Assembly (NCBI RefSeq): GCF_004297105.1
Contig: NZ_SCVE01000014.1
Location: 99,293-163,292, forward strand
Reading direction: 5' to 3'
DNA: 64,000 nucleotides
Source: Herbiconiux sp.
Lineage (GTDB): Bacteria; Actinomycetota; Actinomycetes; Actinomycetales; Microbacteriaceae
Part shown: piece by piece, positions 9,810 through 18,785 of the stretch
Position numbering within the stretch: the stretch's first letter is position 1
Layout: each line of letters starts with the position of its first letter
Translations under genes and position numbers: made by a program
The notes under the pieces: generated by a model
What the model was told of the DNA's origin: nothing
What the model saw: the letters and a program-made list of their open reading frames with translations, nothing else
Database searches by the model: none

Positions 9810-9882
9810 GTCCCTCTAGCTCAGTTGGTAGAGCAACGTCCTTTTAAGTCGTGGGTCGTCGGTTCGAGCCCGACGGGGGACA
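9810..9882 (+). tRNA. tRNA-Lys (anticodon TTT)
   Basis: A 73-nt cloverleaf can be drawn. The acceptor stem is GTCCCTC/GGGGGAC, the D arm contains AGTTGGTA, the anticodon loop is CTTTTAA with TTT at 9843-9845, and the T arm is GTCGG-TTCGAGC-CCGAC. The discriminator is A and no CCA is encoded. One T-T mismatch lies in the anticodon stem (9839/9849). Confidence 0.93.
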
Positions 9883-9984
9883 CCTTCGCAGTTTCGCTGT
9901 GCGCGTGACGTCGGGCGGGAACGGATGACGGCGCGTAGCGTTGTACCTCCTGCGGGGTGTGCAGCCCCCGCGAGATGGGATGGC

Positions 9985-10614
9985 ATGGCCAACGACTTCC
10001 ACCGACCGGTGCTCTACGACGGGAGCGCGTTCGAGGCGTTCCAGGGCGGCGAGGATCCTGCGACGATCAACCGCATCGCCCACGAGACCGCCGGAGCCCT
10101 GCTCAGCAGGGTGCGCGACGATCCGCAGCCCGAGGTGATCGACCGGCTGCTCGCCTTCACCGACGACCACGGGATCGACGCCGTCGCCGAACTCTGGTCA
10201 CGTGCGAGCGCCCACAGCCTGCCGGGCAGCCTCTGGCGCATCTATCTGCTGCGCGCTCTCATCCGGCAAGACCCCCAGCAGGCGAGCTACTTCTTCGAGC
10301 GCGGTGTGAACCTCATTCCGAGCATCGACCCCGTGGTGGCCGGCGCTGAGTCGCCAACGGGCCCCAAGGAGATCACCGACCTGGCCGATCAAATCCTCCG
10401 CGGACTCTTCACAGGAGATTTTGCGGTGGCCTTGGATCGGGCCTCCTCGTTCTGCCGGATCATGGCTCAGGGCTGCGCCAGCATCGCCGACGACGCGGAG
10501 ATCGGGGCCCCCGAGACGGCCTCGACCCTCACCACCCGGGCCCTCCGTTTCGAGACGACAGCCGACGAGCTGACCCAGTCGGGTGCCCTCTGGCGGCACG
10601 ACAACCTCGACTGA
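9985..10614 (+). CDS. conserved actinobacterial hypothetical protein
   Basis: A helical, acidic ~209-aa protein without signal peptide or membrane segments. I recognise no catalytic motif. Similar short actinobacterial proteins are sometimes labelled 'RNA polymerase subunit beta', but I see no RpoB motif here and do not support that name. The ATG at 9985 (MANDFHRPV) starts the well-ordered part; the frame is open back to an ATG at 9925, so the start is uncertain. It sits between tRNA-Lys and the sigK promoter region, in the same direction as sigK. Confidence 0.7.
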   Translation: MANDFHRPVLYDGSAFEAFQGGEDPATINRIAHETAGALLSRVRDDPQPEVIDRLLAFTDDHGIDAVAELWSRASAHSLPGSLWRIYLLRALIRQDPQQASYFFERGVNLIPSIDPVVAGAESPTGPKEITDLADQILRGLFTGDFAVALDRASSFCRIMAQGCASIADDAEIGAPETASTLTTRALRFETTADELTQSGALWRHDNLD

Positions 10615-10755
10615 TCGGTTAAACTGAGACGGTCGGGTCGCAGTAACCCCGGGCTCCAAAATTCGCCGCTACGAGCGGCCTTCCGCCGAGAGGCGTTTCT
10701 GCGGCCCGGCTCTCCGCTGCCCGGCACCGTGCTTAGCGCACCGTGTTCCCCGGCG

Positions 10756-10782
10756 CAATCCGGTTCTGGTCCGGCTCCGAAT
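10756..10782 (+). promoter_or_regulatory. candidate SigK-dependent promoter of sigK-rskA
   Basis: CAATCC (10756-10761), a 15-bp spacer and CCGAAT (10777-10782) resemble the mycobacterial SigK promoter (CCATCC, 16-17 bp, CCGAAT). The site ends 56 bp before sigK, as expected for autoregulation. The spacer is slightly short. Confidence 0.5.
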
Positions 10783-10838
10783 ATCGATCGTGGACGTCAT
10801 CCGGAAAGTGCCGAGAGCGGGCAGGAGCGTGACCTGTC

Positions 10839-11441
10839 ATGCTTGAACTCGTGACCACTGACCGAGGAACGACGGATATCGAAGGCGCCGAAGCGGTGCA
10901 GAGCTTCGAGTCCCTCCTCGAACTCGTCGCCGGCGGCGACCAGCAGGCGTTCTCAGAGCTCTACGACCGAACTGCGCCGCGCGTACTGGGTCTCGTGAAG
11001 CGAGTGCTCATCGATCACGCGCAGTCCGAAGAAGTCGCTCAGGAGGTGTTCTTGGAGATCTGGCGCACGGCCACGAAGTTCGAGGCCACCCGAGGCAACG
11101 CCATGTCCTGGATGCTCACCATGGCGCACCGCCGCGCGATCGACCGGGTGCGCTCCTCGCAGGCGGGGCATGACCGCGACGAGCGCATCGGCCTGCGCGA
11201 CATCGAACCCGACTACGACCAGGTCAGCGAGACCGTCGAGATCCGCATCGAGCACGAGCGTGTGAAGCGGGCCATGGACAAGCTGACCGCGCTTCAGCGC
11301 GAGGCCATCTCCCTCGCCTACTACGGCGGCTACAGCCATACCGAGGTCGCAGGTCTCCTCTCCATCCCGGTGGGGACCGTCAAGACCAGACTCCGTGACG
11401 GGATGATCCGACTTCGAGACGAACTGGGGGTGACATCATGA
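10839..11441 (+). CDS. sigK: ECF RNA polymerase sigma factor SigK
   Basis: The 200-aa ECF sigma factor has region 2 (FSELYDRTAPRVLGLVKRVL ... EEVAQEVFLEIWRTA, about residues 30-100) and region 4 (LTALQREAISLAYYGGYSHTEVA, about 145-195). It redirects RNA polymerase when its anti-sigma factor is inactivated. The identity rests on similarity to mycobacterial SigK and on the directly following RskA-type gene, which overlaps by 4 bp (ATGA). A SigK-like promoter upstream suggests positive autoregulation. Confidence 0.9.
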   Translation: MLELVTTDRGTTDIEGAEAVQSFESLLELVAGGDQQAFSELYDRTAPRVLGLVKRVLIDHAQSEEVAQEVFLEIWRTATKFEATRGNAMSWMLTMAHRRAIDRVRSSQAGHDRDERIGLRDIEPDYDQVSETVEIRIEHERVKRAMDKLTALQREAISLAYYGGYSHTEVAGLLSIPVGTVKTRLRDGMIRLRDELGVTS

Positions 11442-12289
11442 CCGAACGACACGACGACAGCGATCCGCGCCTGCTCACCGGTGCCTACTCGCTCGATGCG
11501 CTGAGCCCCGAGGAGGCCGAGGCCTTCGAACGCGAGGCCGCGTCATCCGAGTCCCTCCGCGACGAAACCGACGAGCTCACGCTCACGTCGACCGTGCTGG
11601 GCCTGGCCGTCGCGCCGGTCACGCCCTCCGACCGCATGAAGGCCGAACTCATGGCCAAGCTGCCGCTCACTCCGCAGCTGCCCCGTGAGACGCCCCTGTC
11701 GGCTTCGGAGACCCCCGAGACCTCCAGCGCCGAACAGGTCCCGGATGCGCCGGCCGCCTCCATCGCGGAGCCCCCGGCCAGTTCGGGTGCGGCTCACCAG
11801 CGCGCCCAGTCCCGCTGGTTCACTCGTCCTGTCGGCATCCTCACCGCGGTCGCGGCTGCCGCAGCTCTCTTCGTCGGTGGCGGATTCGTGGGAAGCGCCG
11901 TGATCAACGCGAACACCACCACGACCACCATCGATGCATCCGCCTCGCAGCTGGCGGCCATCACGGCGGCCGACGATGTGCAGCGCAAGGTGGTCGACGT
12001 CGCCGATGGCGGCAAGGCGACGCTCGTGTGGTCGAACGACCTCGGCCGTTCGGCCGTGCTCGTCGACGGGCTCTCCGGACTCCCCGACGGCAAGGTCTAC
12101 GAAGCCTGGTACATCAACGGCGACGGTGCGATCCCGGCCGGCACCTTCACCGCCTCGAGCGACGGCATGACGTGGCACGTGCTGAGCGGCGCGATGAAGT
12201 CGGGCGATGCGATCGGCGTCACCGTAGAACCCGCGGGCGGCTCCACGGCACCCACCACCACCCCGATCCTCGTGGGCCAGAGCGCCTGA
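11438..12289 (+). CDS. rskA: anti-sigma-K factor RskA
   Basis: This 283-aa single-pass membrane protein has a cytoplasmic N-terminal anti-sigma helix bundle (LLTGAYSLDALSPEEAEAFE is the family hallmark), a Pro/Ala/Ser-rich linker (about residues 75-125), a transmembrane helix (about 130-152) and an extracytoplasmic RskA C-terminal domain (VWSNDLGRSAVLVDGLSGLPDGKVYEAW region). It should hold SigK at the membrane until regulated proteolysis releases it. The start overlaps sigK by 4 bp. The linker is richer in Pro/Ala than the folded parts. Confidence 0.92.
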   Translation: MTERHDDSDPRLLTGAYSLDALSPEEAEAFEREAASSESLRDETDELTLTSTVLGLAVAPVTPSDRMKAELMAKLPLTPQLPRETPLSASETPETSSAEQVPDAPAASIAEPPASSGAAHQRAQSRWFTRPVGILTAVAAAAALFVGGGFVGSAVINANTTTTTIDASASQLAAITAADDVQRKVVDVADGGKATLVWSNDLGRSAVLVDGLSGLPDGKVYEAWYINGDGAIPAGTFTASSDGMTWHVLSGAMKSGDAIGVTVEPAGGSTAPTTTPILVGQSA

Positions 12290-12295
12290 CGGCCT

Positions 12296-12375
12296 GATCG
12301 TCGGCGCAAGCCAGATGCCGGCCGAGCTCCCCTGACCGGTCGTCGGTGTCAGGAGCCGGCGCTTGCGCGCCGATC
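12296..12375. terminator. nested inverted repeat downstream of rskA (possible terminator)
   Basis: The outer arms at 12296-12310 and 12362-12375 pair imperfectly (GATCGTCGGCGCAAG against CTTGCGCGCCGATC). The inner arms GCTCCCCTGAC (12326-12336) and GTCAGGAGC (12348-12356) continue the structure. There is no T-run, so Rho-independent termination is not certain. Confidence 0.45.
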
Positions 12376-12488
12376 CTGCCTTCGCTGGGTGGGACTGTGA
12401 GTCCTAGGCGCGAGTGGGCCAGCTGTCGTGCGCGTGCGCGGCCAGGGCCGAGGGAGGCTGGAAGCATCCACGAGGAAAGGACCTTCCA

Positions 12489-13343
12489 ATGACTTATCCG
12501 ACTGACCGGCCCGCTGTCTGGTTCGTGACCGGCGCTTCGCGCGGCCTTGGGCTCGCGCTGGTGAAGCATCTGCTCGGACGCGGAGATCAGGTCGCGGCGA
12601 CCACCCGTTCCCCTGAGCGTCTCCGCGCCGCTCTCACCGGTGCGGAGACCGCGAACCTGCTTCCGCTGGAGGTGTCGCTCACCGACGAGGCACAGGTTAG
12701 CGCGGCGATCGCCCAGGCGACGGAGAGGTTCGGCCGGATCGATGTCGTGGTGAACAACGCCGGGTACGGCATCCTCGGTGCGGTCGAGGACACCAGCACC
12801 GACGACATCCGCACCCTGTTCGACGTGCAGCTGATCGGTACCTGGAGCGTCGTCCGCGGTGTCCTGCCGCAGATGCGCGCCTCCGGCAGCGGACACATCA
12901 TCAACGTGTCCTCGATCGTGGGATTGCTCGCGTTCCCGGGGTGGGGCCTGTACAGCGCGGCCAAGTTCGCCATCGAAGGCCTCTCCGAGGCGCTGGCCGC
13001 CGAGGTCGCCGGTTTCGGGATCGGCGTCACCGTCGTCGAGCCCGGCTACTTCGACACCGCATTCCTGACCGATGACTCCCTCGTGCTCACGGACGGCTCC
13101 TCGAACGCGTACCCGGCGATCCTCGACATGATCGCAGCGCACAAGGAGATGCCCGGCACCCAGCCCGGCGATCCGGCCAGGGCTGCGGCGGCGTTCGTCG
13201 TCATCGCTCAGCGGGAGAACGGCCCGCTCCATCAGCAGCTCGGCTCGGATTCCTCCGGGCTGGCCGAGGGAAAGGCCGACTCGCTGAAGGCCGACGTCAT
13301 CGCCGGCCGGGAGCTTGCACGGAGCACCGACTACGTGCGCTGA
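12489..13343 (+). CDS. short-chain dehydrogenase/reductase (SDR) family oxidoreductase
   Basis: The 284-aa classical SDR has the N-terminal Rossmann motif TGASRGLGLALVK (TGxxxGxG), NNAGYG, the catalytic Ser in NVSSIVG and the YSAAK active site. Arg and Ser after the first strand suggest NADP(H) preference. The ATG at 12489 follows GAGGAAAGG. Substrate unknown. Its stop is followed after 23 bp by an XRE/MmyB-type regulator in the same direction; this pairing suggests that the regulator controls the oxidoreductase. Confidence 0.88.
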   Translation: MTYPTDRPAVWFVTGASRGLGLALVKHLLGRGDQVAATTRSPERLRAALTGAETANLLPLEVSLTDEAQVSAAIAQATERFGRIDVVVNNAGYGILGAVEDTSTDDIRTLFDVQLIGTWSVVRGVLPQMRASGSGHIINVSSIVGLLAFPGWGLYSAAKFAIEGLSEALAAEVAGFGIGVTVVEPGYFDTAFLTDDSLVLTDGSSNAYPAILDMIAAHKEMPGTQPGDPARAAAAFVVIAQRENGPLHQQLGSDSSGLAEGKADSLKADVIAGRELARSTDYVR

Positions 13344-13366
13344 TGGACGTTTGGGAGAATGAAGGC

Positions 13367-14260
13367 ATGAGCGATCCCCACCGGGAGTTGGGCGCCTTTC
13401 TGCGCCGTGCTCGCGCACGCCGCGATCCCGAGACGACGGGGCTTCTGCCTGATGGCCGGATCCGTCGGGTACCGGGCTTGCGCCGTGAAGAGGTCGCCCT
13501 TCTCGCGGGCGTCTCCACCGACTACTACACCCGCCTCGAACAGGGCCGCAACATGGCCCCGTCGGGACAGGTCATCGACGCTCTCATCAGAGCACTGGAC
13601 CTCGACACCGCAGGCCAGACCTATCTCCGCACTCTGGTCAGTACTCCGGGGGCGTGGGTTTCTCGTTCTCGTCCCTCCGTGCAACGTGTTCGCCCGGAGC
13701 TCCGTCAGCTCCTCGACTCCTTCAGCTCTCAGCCGGCGCTGATCCTCGGGCGGCGCACGGACATCCTCGCTTCGAACACCCTCGCCCGGGCGCTGTTCGC
13801 GGACTTCGAATCGATGCCTGCCAAGCACCGCAACTATGCCCGCTGGATACTGCTCGACGAGCATGCACGAACGCTCTTCCGCGACTGGGAGCAGCAGGCG
13901 CGCAATGCGGTCGAGGCGCTGCGCCTGGACGCCGCCGCGACTCCGAACGACCTGGGCACTCACCAGCTCGTCGGTGAGCTGTCGCTTGCCAGCGAGGAGT
14001 TTCGGCAGTGGTGGTCAGCGCATCGGGTGCACCAGCGCACGCACGGCACCAAACGACTGAGTCATCCGCTGGTGGGCGAACTCGAGGTCCAATTCGAGAC
14101 GCTCACTCTGCCCGGGGACCCGTCGCACGCGCTCTACGTCTACACCGCGAAGCCGGGCACGACGTCACACCAGATGCTCTCCGTGCTGGCGAGCTGGGCC
14201 GAGACGCACCCGGCGGTCGCGGGGACGACCTCTCGGACGGATGCCGCAACCGATACCTGA
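13367..14260 (+). CDS. helix-turn-helix regulator with MmyB-like ligand-binding domain
   Basis: The 297-aa protein begins with an XRE HTH (RREEVALLAGVSTDYYTRLE, about residues 35-60) and continues with an MmyB-like ligand-binding domain (about 105-280, with ARWILLDEHARTLFRDWE). Members of this group often bind fatty-acid-like ligands and lie beside an SDR gene, as here. ATG 13367 is chosen because GGGAGAATGAAGG precedes it. It is followed by a strong hairpin. Confidence 0.88.
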   Translation: MSDPHRELGAFLRRARARRDPETTGLLPDGRIRRVPGLRREEVALLAGVSTDYYTRLEQGRNMAPSGQVIDALIRALDLDTAGQTYLRTLVSTPGAWVSRSRPSVQRVRPELRQLLDSFSSQPALILGRRTDILASNTLARALFADFESMPAKHRNYARWILLDEHARTLFRDWEQQARNAVEALRLDAAATPNDLGTHQLVGELSLASEEFRQWWSAHRVHQRTHGTKRLSHPLVGELEVQFETLTLPGDPSHALYVYTAKPGTTSHQMLSVLASWAETHPAVAGTTSRTDAATDT

Positions 14261-14312
14261 ACAACGAAGAAGGCCCCTCTCGACGCGAGTCGGGGAGGGG
14301 CCTTCGTCGTTC
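14259..14312. terminator. terminator between the HTH regulator and pstB (convergent)
   Basis: Near-complementary arms end in GAAGGCCCCTC and GAGGGGCCTTC around a short loop, flanked by GAAC.AACG / CGTCGTTC. The hairpin begins at the stop of the regulator and could stop transcription from both sides. Confidence 0.8.
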
Positions 14313-14320
14313 AGGGCTGA

Positions 14321-15100
14321 TCAACCGAAGCGGCCCGACACATAGTCTTCCGTGGCCTGCACGGACGGGTTCGAGAAAATCGTGGTGGTGTCGTCGAACT
14401 CGATCAGCTTGCCCGGCTTGCCGGTGCCCGCGATGTTGAAGAACGCCGTCCGGTCGGAGACCCGCGAGGCCTGCTGCATGTTGTGGGTCACGATCACGAT
14501 CGTGTACTCCTGCTTGAGCTCCTCGATGAGGTCTTCGATGGCGAGGGTGGAGATGGGGTCGAGGGCGGAGCACGGCTCGTCCATCAGCAGCACATCGGGG
14601 GAGACGGCGATGGCGCGGGCGATGCACAGGCGTTGCTGCTGGCCGCCCGAGAGGCCCTGGCCGGGGAGGCCGAGGCGATCCTTCACCTCGTTCCAGAGGT
14701 TGGCTCCCTTGAGCGACTTCTCGACGAGGTCGTCGCCGTCGTTCTTCGAGATGCGCTTGTTGTTGAGGCGCACGCCGGCGAGCACGTTGTCGCGGATCGA
14801 CATGGTGGGGAACGGGTTCGCGCGCTGGAACACCATGCCCACCTGACGGCGCACGAGCACCGGGTCGACGCCGGGTGCGTAGAGGTCGTTGCCGTCGATC
14901 AGAACCTCGCCCTTGACGTAGGCGCCGGGGATGACCTCGTGCATGCGGTTCAGGGTGCGGAGGAAGGTGGACTTGCCGCAGCCGGAGGGACCGATGAAGG
15001 CGGTCACTGTACGCGGCTCGATGTTGATGTTCACGCCTTCGACGGCGAGGAAGTCGCCGTAGAAGACGTTGAGGTTGTTGACTTCGATGCGCTTGGACAC
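14321..15100 (-). CDS. pstB: phosphate ABC transporter ATP-binding protein
   Basis: The 259-aa ATPase of the high-affinity phosphate importer PstSCAB has Walker [18 protein letters not shown] (the PstB-specific LNRM is present), signature [14 protein letters not shown], Walker [14 protein letters not shown] and H-loop VIVTHNM. It is the last gene of the pst operon, 36 bp after pstA. It energises phosphate uptake and, by analogy, signals phosphate status together with PhoU, encoded at 29.3 kb. Confidence 0.97.
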   Translation of the reverse strand: MSKRIEVNNLNVFYGDFLAVEGVNINIEPRTVTAFIGPSGCGKSTFLRTLNRMHEVIPGAYVKGEVLIDGNDLYAPGVDPVLVRRQVGMVFQRANPFPTMSIRDNVLAGVRLNNKRISKNDGDDLVEKSLKGANLWNEVKDRLGLPGQGLSGGQQQRLCIARAIAVSPDVLLMDEPCSALDPISTLAIEDLIEELKQEYTIVIVTHNMQQASRVSDRTAFFNIAGTGKPGKLIEFDDTTTIFSNPSVQATEDYVSGRFG

Positions 15101-15136
15101 GTCAGTTCCTTTTCGGTGTTTGGTTCGGGAGCCGGA

Positions 15137-16237
15137 CTACCGCGAGCCCTTGGGTGCGAACACCTTGGCGACGACACGGGCGATGAGGTTGAGGATGACC
15201 ACGAGGAAGACCAGCAGCAGGGCGGCACCCCAGGCGGAGTCGTTCGAGGCGGCGATGTCCTGACCCGGGAACTTGTAGCCCGTGTAGGCCATCACGGGCA
15301 GGGTCTGCATCGGCCCGTCGAACGGGTTGGAGTTGAAGTTGTCGGTGAAGCTCGCCGCCATGAAGATCGGCGCGGTCTCGCCGATGACACGGGCGATGGC
15401 GAGCATGACGCCCGTCACGATGCCGGCGATGGCCGTGGGCAGCACGATCTTGGTGATGGTGGAGAACCGCGACACACCGAGGGCGAACGAGGCCTCGCGG
15501 AGATCCATCGGCACGAGCCGCAGCATCTCCTCGCAGGAGCGCACCACGATCGGGATCATCAGCACCGACAGGGCGACGGATGCGGAGAACCCGCTGAACG
15601 CCTTCGGCCCGACGATGATCGAGAACAGCGAGAAGGCGAACAGGCCCGCCACGATCGACGGGATGCCCGTCATCACGTCGACGAGGAAGGTGACCGTGCG
15701 GGCGAGCCACTGCTTCGGCTGCGCATACTCGACGAGGTAGATGGCGGTGAGGATGCCGATCGGGATGGAGATGAGCGCCGCGATGCCCGTGATGATGAGC
15801 GTTCCGACGATGGCCTGCCAGGCGCCCACCTGCGTGGTGACCTCGAGCGTGTCGGGATTGAACACCGACGCGGAGGTCTGGGTGATGAAGTTCCAGTTGA
15901 TGACCCCGATGCCCTTGCTGAACACCGTGTACAGCGTCGAGATCAGGGGAGCGAGCGCCAGGAGGAACGCCACGGTGACGAGGCCGCGCACGACACGGTC
16001 GGTGGCCTTGCGGCGGGTCTCGACCACGGAGGAGAGGATGCCGAGGGCGATCAGGTAGATCACGGCGGCCAGCACCAGCCAGCCGGCGATGTTGAAGCCG
16101 ATCAGCAGCAGGAGGACGGCGCTCAGAGCGAGCGCGCCGAGAAGCACGTACAGCTCGATGCGGCGGGGGAGCTGGCCCGAGGTCAGGGTGTTGGCGATCG
16201 GGTTGCTCGGCTTCTGGGGTGTGATGGTGGCGCTCAC
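15137..16237 (-). CDS. pstA: phosphate ABC transporter permease PstA
   Basis: The 366-aa membrane protein has about eight hydrophobic segments. Two or three of them lie in an N-terminal extension (to about residue 110) before the usual six-helix permease core, as in other actinobacteria. The MetI-like EAA loop reads REASFALGVSRFSTITKIVLP. It overlaps pstC by 4 bp. It forms the transmembrane channel with PstC. Confidence 0.95.
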   Translation of the reverse strand: MSATITPQKPSNPIANTLTSGQLPRRIELYVLLGALALSAVLLLLIGFNIAGWLVLAAVIYLIALGILSSVVETRRKATDRVVRGLVTVAFLLALAPLISTLYTVFSKGIGVINWNFITQTSASVFNPDTLEVTTQVGAWQAIVGTLIITGIAALISIPIGILTAIYLVEYAQPKQWLARTVTFLVDVMTGIPSIVAGLFAFSLFSIIVGPKAFSGFSASVALSVLMIPIVVRSCEEMLRLVPMDLREASFALGVSRFSTITKIVLPTAIAGIVTGVMLAIARVIGETAPIFMAASFTDNFNSNPFDGPMQTLPVMAYTGYKFPGQDIAASNDSAWGAALLLVFLVVILNLIARVVAKVFAPKGSR

Positions 16238-17457
16238 GCGTCCGTGCCCTTTCGCTTTTCCTCATCGATCTCGGACTCGGTCTGCTCGACCGAAGCTTCT
16301 TCGCTGCGTTCCACGTCTTCGGCGGCGTGGCGTTTGGCGAGCACGTCGTCGACGGCGAGGACGGTCGACGGGTCGGAGGGCGGCAGTTGCGCCAGCATGG
16401 CCTTGCGCTTGCGATTGGCCGACGCACCGGCGCGACCGGCGATGACGCGAGCCAGCATGTTCACCGCGAGCGAGATCACGAACAGCAGGAGGCCGGTACC
16501 GATCAGGGCCTCGCGCTGCAGCGTGGTGGCGATCGGGAAGTTCAGGGCGATGTTCGCCGCGATGGTCTGCGAGTTCTCACCCTCGGTGAGCATCCGCACC
16601 GACACGAGGATGGCGGGGGAGATGATGAGCGCGATGGCCATCGTCTCGCCGAGTGCGCGGCCGAGGCCGAGCAGGGTGGCGCTGATGACGCCGGAGCGGC
16701 CATAGGGGAAGACCGCGAGCTTGATCATCTCCCACTTCGTGGCGCCGAGCGCCAGCGCCGCTTCTTCGTGCAGACGAGGAGTCTGCAGGAAGATCTCGCG
16801 GGAGATGGAGGTGATGATCGGGAGGATCATCACGGCCAGCACCACGCCACCGGCGAGGATCGTGGATCCCGTGGTGGAGACGGTGCCGCCGAAGAGGGGG
16901 ATCCAGCCGAGGTAGGTGTTGAGCCAGTCGGAGAGCGGCAGCAGGAAGGGGCGGATGACGATGATGCCCCAGAGGCCGAACACGATGGAGGGCACCGCGG
17001 CCAGCAGGTCGACGAGGTAGCCCAGGGCGCCGGCCAGACGGCGCGGCGCGTAGTGCGAGATGAAGAGGGCGATGCCGATGGCGATCGGGGCGCCGATGAC
17101 CAGGGCGATCGCGCTGGCGAACAGCGTTCCCCAGATCAGGGGACCGACGTACGACCAGAAGTTCGCGAAGCCGGCGGTGGGACCTTCGTTGAGGTCGCCG
17201 TTGCTGGGCCAGTCGGCGACGATCGCCGGCACGGCCTGGATGATCAGGAACAACGCCACGCCGGCCAGGATCACCATGATGGAGATCGCCGAGCCGACGC
17301 TGAGCCCGAAGAAGATGCGGTCGGCTGGGCGCGACTTGGCGCGCACCTTCCGGGACCCGCCCGTGGGGGCGGATCCCGGAGTGGATGCGGATGCCGCACC
17401 GGTCGCCGTCGTCTCGTTCGCGTTCTTCGCGGATTTGACAGCTGTGTTTTCGCTCAC
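16234..17457 (-). CDS. pstC: phosphate ABC transporter permease PstC
   Basis: The ~407-aa permease has an N-terminal Ala/Thr/Ser-rich cytoplasmic tail (~45 residues), six transmembrane helices, and the EAA loop EEAALALGATKWEMIKLAVFP. A charged C-terminal tail (RSEEASVEQTESEIDEEKRK) extends beyond the core. GTG 17457 is preferred because AGAAAGAG lies 6 nt before it; GTG 17472 would add five residues. It lies 61 bp after pstS and overlaps pstA by 4 bp. Confidence 0.94.
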   Translation of the reverse strand: MSENTAVKSAKNANETTATGAASASTPGSAPTGGSRKVRAKSRPADRIFFGLSVGSAISIMVILAGVALFLIIQAVPAIVADWPSNGDLNEGPTAGFANFWSYVGPLIWGTLFASAIALVIGAPIAIGIALFISHYAPRRLAGALGYLVDLLAAVPSIVFGLWGIIVIRPFLLPLSDWLNTYLGWIPLFGGTVSTTGSTILAGGVVLAVMILPIITSISREIFLQTPRLHEEAALALGATKWEMIKLAVFPYGRSGVISATLLGLGRALGETMAIALIISPAILVSVRMLTEGENSQTIAANIALNFPIATTLQREALIGTGLLLFVISLAVNMLARVIAGRAGASANRKRKAMLAQLPPSDPSTVLAVDDVLAKRHAAEDVERSEEASVEQTESEIDEEKRKGTDA

Positions 17458-17518
17458 TGCACTCTTTCTCACGGGTTACGGCGTAGACGAGCCTGACGGC
17501 GACCGGGTGGGGCGGGTG

Positions 17519-18652
17519 TTACTTGACGAGCTCGAGGCTGGTCTGGATCTCGGCGAGCATGTCGGCCGGGATGGGAGCCGAGCCGGCGTTCTTCGCCGCG
17601 ATCTGCTGACCCTGGTCGCTGGCGACGTAGCTCACGAAGGCCTTGGTGAGCTCACCCTGGGCCTCGTCGGCGAACGTGGTGCAGAGGATCTGGTACGAGA
17701 TCAGCGGGATCGGGTACGCGTCGGCCTCGGTGATCTTGGTGTAGTCGACCGACTGGGCGAGGTCGCCCTTGACGCCGGTGTCCTTCGTGGTCGCCGCAGC
17801 GGTGAAGGCGTTCGAGGCGCCCTCGGCCGAGAAGGGCACGTAGTCCGAGCCGGTACCGACCTGGATGTTGGCCGAGGTCAGGTCGCCGATGGCGCTGTGG
17901 TCGGCGTAACCGATGGTGCCCTCGCCCGCCTTGACCGTGTTCACGACACCGGAGCCACCCTGCTGGGCGCTCGAGCCGGCGATCGGCCAGGCGTTGCCGG
18001 GCGCGTTCGTCCAGATGGTCGGCTGCGTCTGGCTGAGGTAGTTGGTGAAGTTGGTCGTGGTGCCGGAGCCGTCGGAACGGGTCACGGTGGTGATCGCCGT
18101 GGCGGGCAGGGTCGCATCCGGGTTCTCGGCGGCGATGGCCGGGTCGTTCCAGGTGGTGATCTGCAGCGAGAAGATCTTGGCGATGGTGGCCGACGACAGG
18201 TTGAGGTCGGTGACGCCGGGGAGGTTGTAGATGACCGCGACGCCGTCGAGGTAGACGGGGAGGTTGAGCGCGCCACCGGCGCCGCAGATGGCCTGCGAGG
18301 AGGCCTGCTGGTCGTCCTTCAGGGGCGAGTCGGATCCCGCGAAGTCGTAGCTGCCGGCGAGCCAGTTGGTGACGCCACCGCCCGAGCCCTGCGACTTGTC
18401 GTAGTTGATGGTGACGCCCTTGGCCTGGGCGGTGAAGGCGGTGATCCAGGCGGCCTCGGCGTTGGCCTGGGCGCTGGAGCCACCGGCGGTGATGGTGCCG
18501 GAGAGCGACGCGAAGTCGATGGACGGCGCGGCGGCCGACGGGGTCGCTGCGTCAGTGGTCGTGCCGCCGGTGCTGCTGCCGGAGCAGGCCGAGAGAGCCA
18601 GGGCGGTCGCGAGGGCGAGAGTGCCCACCGCTGCCACGTTCTTGAGCTTCAC
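17519..18652 (-). CDS. pstS: phosphate-binding lipoprotein PstS
   Basis: The 377-aa precursor has a lipoprotein signal peptide ending in the lipobox LSAC (Cys about 23). The mature solute-binding protein carries the phosphate-contact motifs ITAGGSSAQ, KSQGSGGGVTNW, SDSPLK and VTRSDGSGTT. It captures phosphate outside the membrane for PstCA. The GTG start is preceded by GAAGGGA. A PHO box and a -10 box lie upstream with a ~95-nt leader, so induction on phosphate starvation by RegX3/PhoP is expected. Confidence 0.97.
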   Translation of the reverse strand: MKLKNVAAVGTLALATALALSACSGSSTGGTTTDAATPSAAAPSIDFASLSGTITAGGSSAQANAEAAWITAFTAQAKGVTINYDKSQGSGGGVTNWLAGSYDFAGSDSPLKDDQQASSQAICGAGGALNLPVYLDGVAVIYNLPGVTDLNLSSATIAKIFSLQITTWNDPAIAAENPDATLPATAITTVTRSDGSGTTTNFTNYLSQTQPTIWTNAPGNAWPIAGSSAQQGGSGVVNTVKAGEGTIGYADHSAIGDLTSANIQVGTGSDYVPFSAEGASNAFTAAATTKDTGVKGDLAQSVDYTKITEADAYPIPLISYQILCTTFADEAQGELTKAFVSYVASDQGQQIAAKNAGSAPIPADMLAEIQTSLELVK

Positions 18653-18752
18653 TGTGTTCCCTTCGAATTGGGTATCTCCGCCGCGCCTTCAGTGAAATGT
18701 CGAGTCATCGAGCGGGGCGCGCGCGGGGCGGGTCGGTGCTGACCCGTGAGTG

Positions 18753-18758
18753 ACACTA
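18753..18758 (-). promoter_or_regulatory. -10 box of the pstSCAB operon
   Basis: TAGTGT on the minus strand. The PHO box begins 27 bp upstream of it, placing the box just above or over the -35 position, as is usual for PhoP-activated promoters. Confidence 0.5.
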
Positions 18759-18785
18759 GAGGCGGTGCTTGACTAGTGACCCGCA

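Noticed and set aside
9925..10614. RNA polymerase beta-subunit fragment
   Set aside because: This label is used for similar short proteins, but no RpoB motif can be found.
14483..16705. Long plus-strand open frame opposite pstB-pstA-pstC
   Set aside because: The product is His/Asp/Gly-rich without domains; the minus-strand pst genes are unambiguous. Similar shadows oppose the ABC exporter (4609-6864) and ppk (19817-22105).
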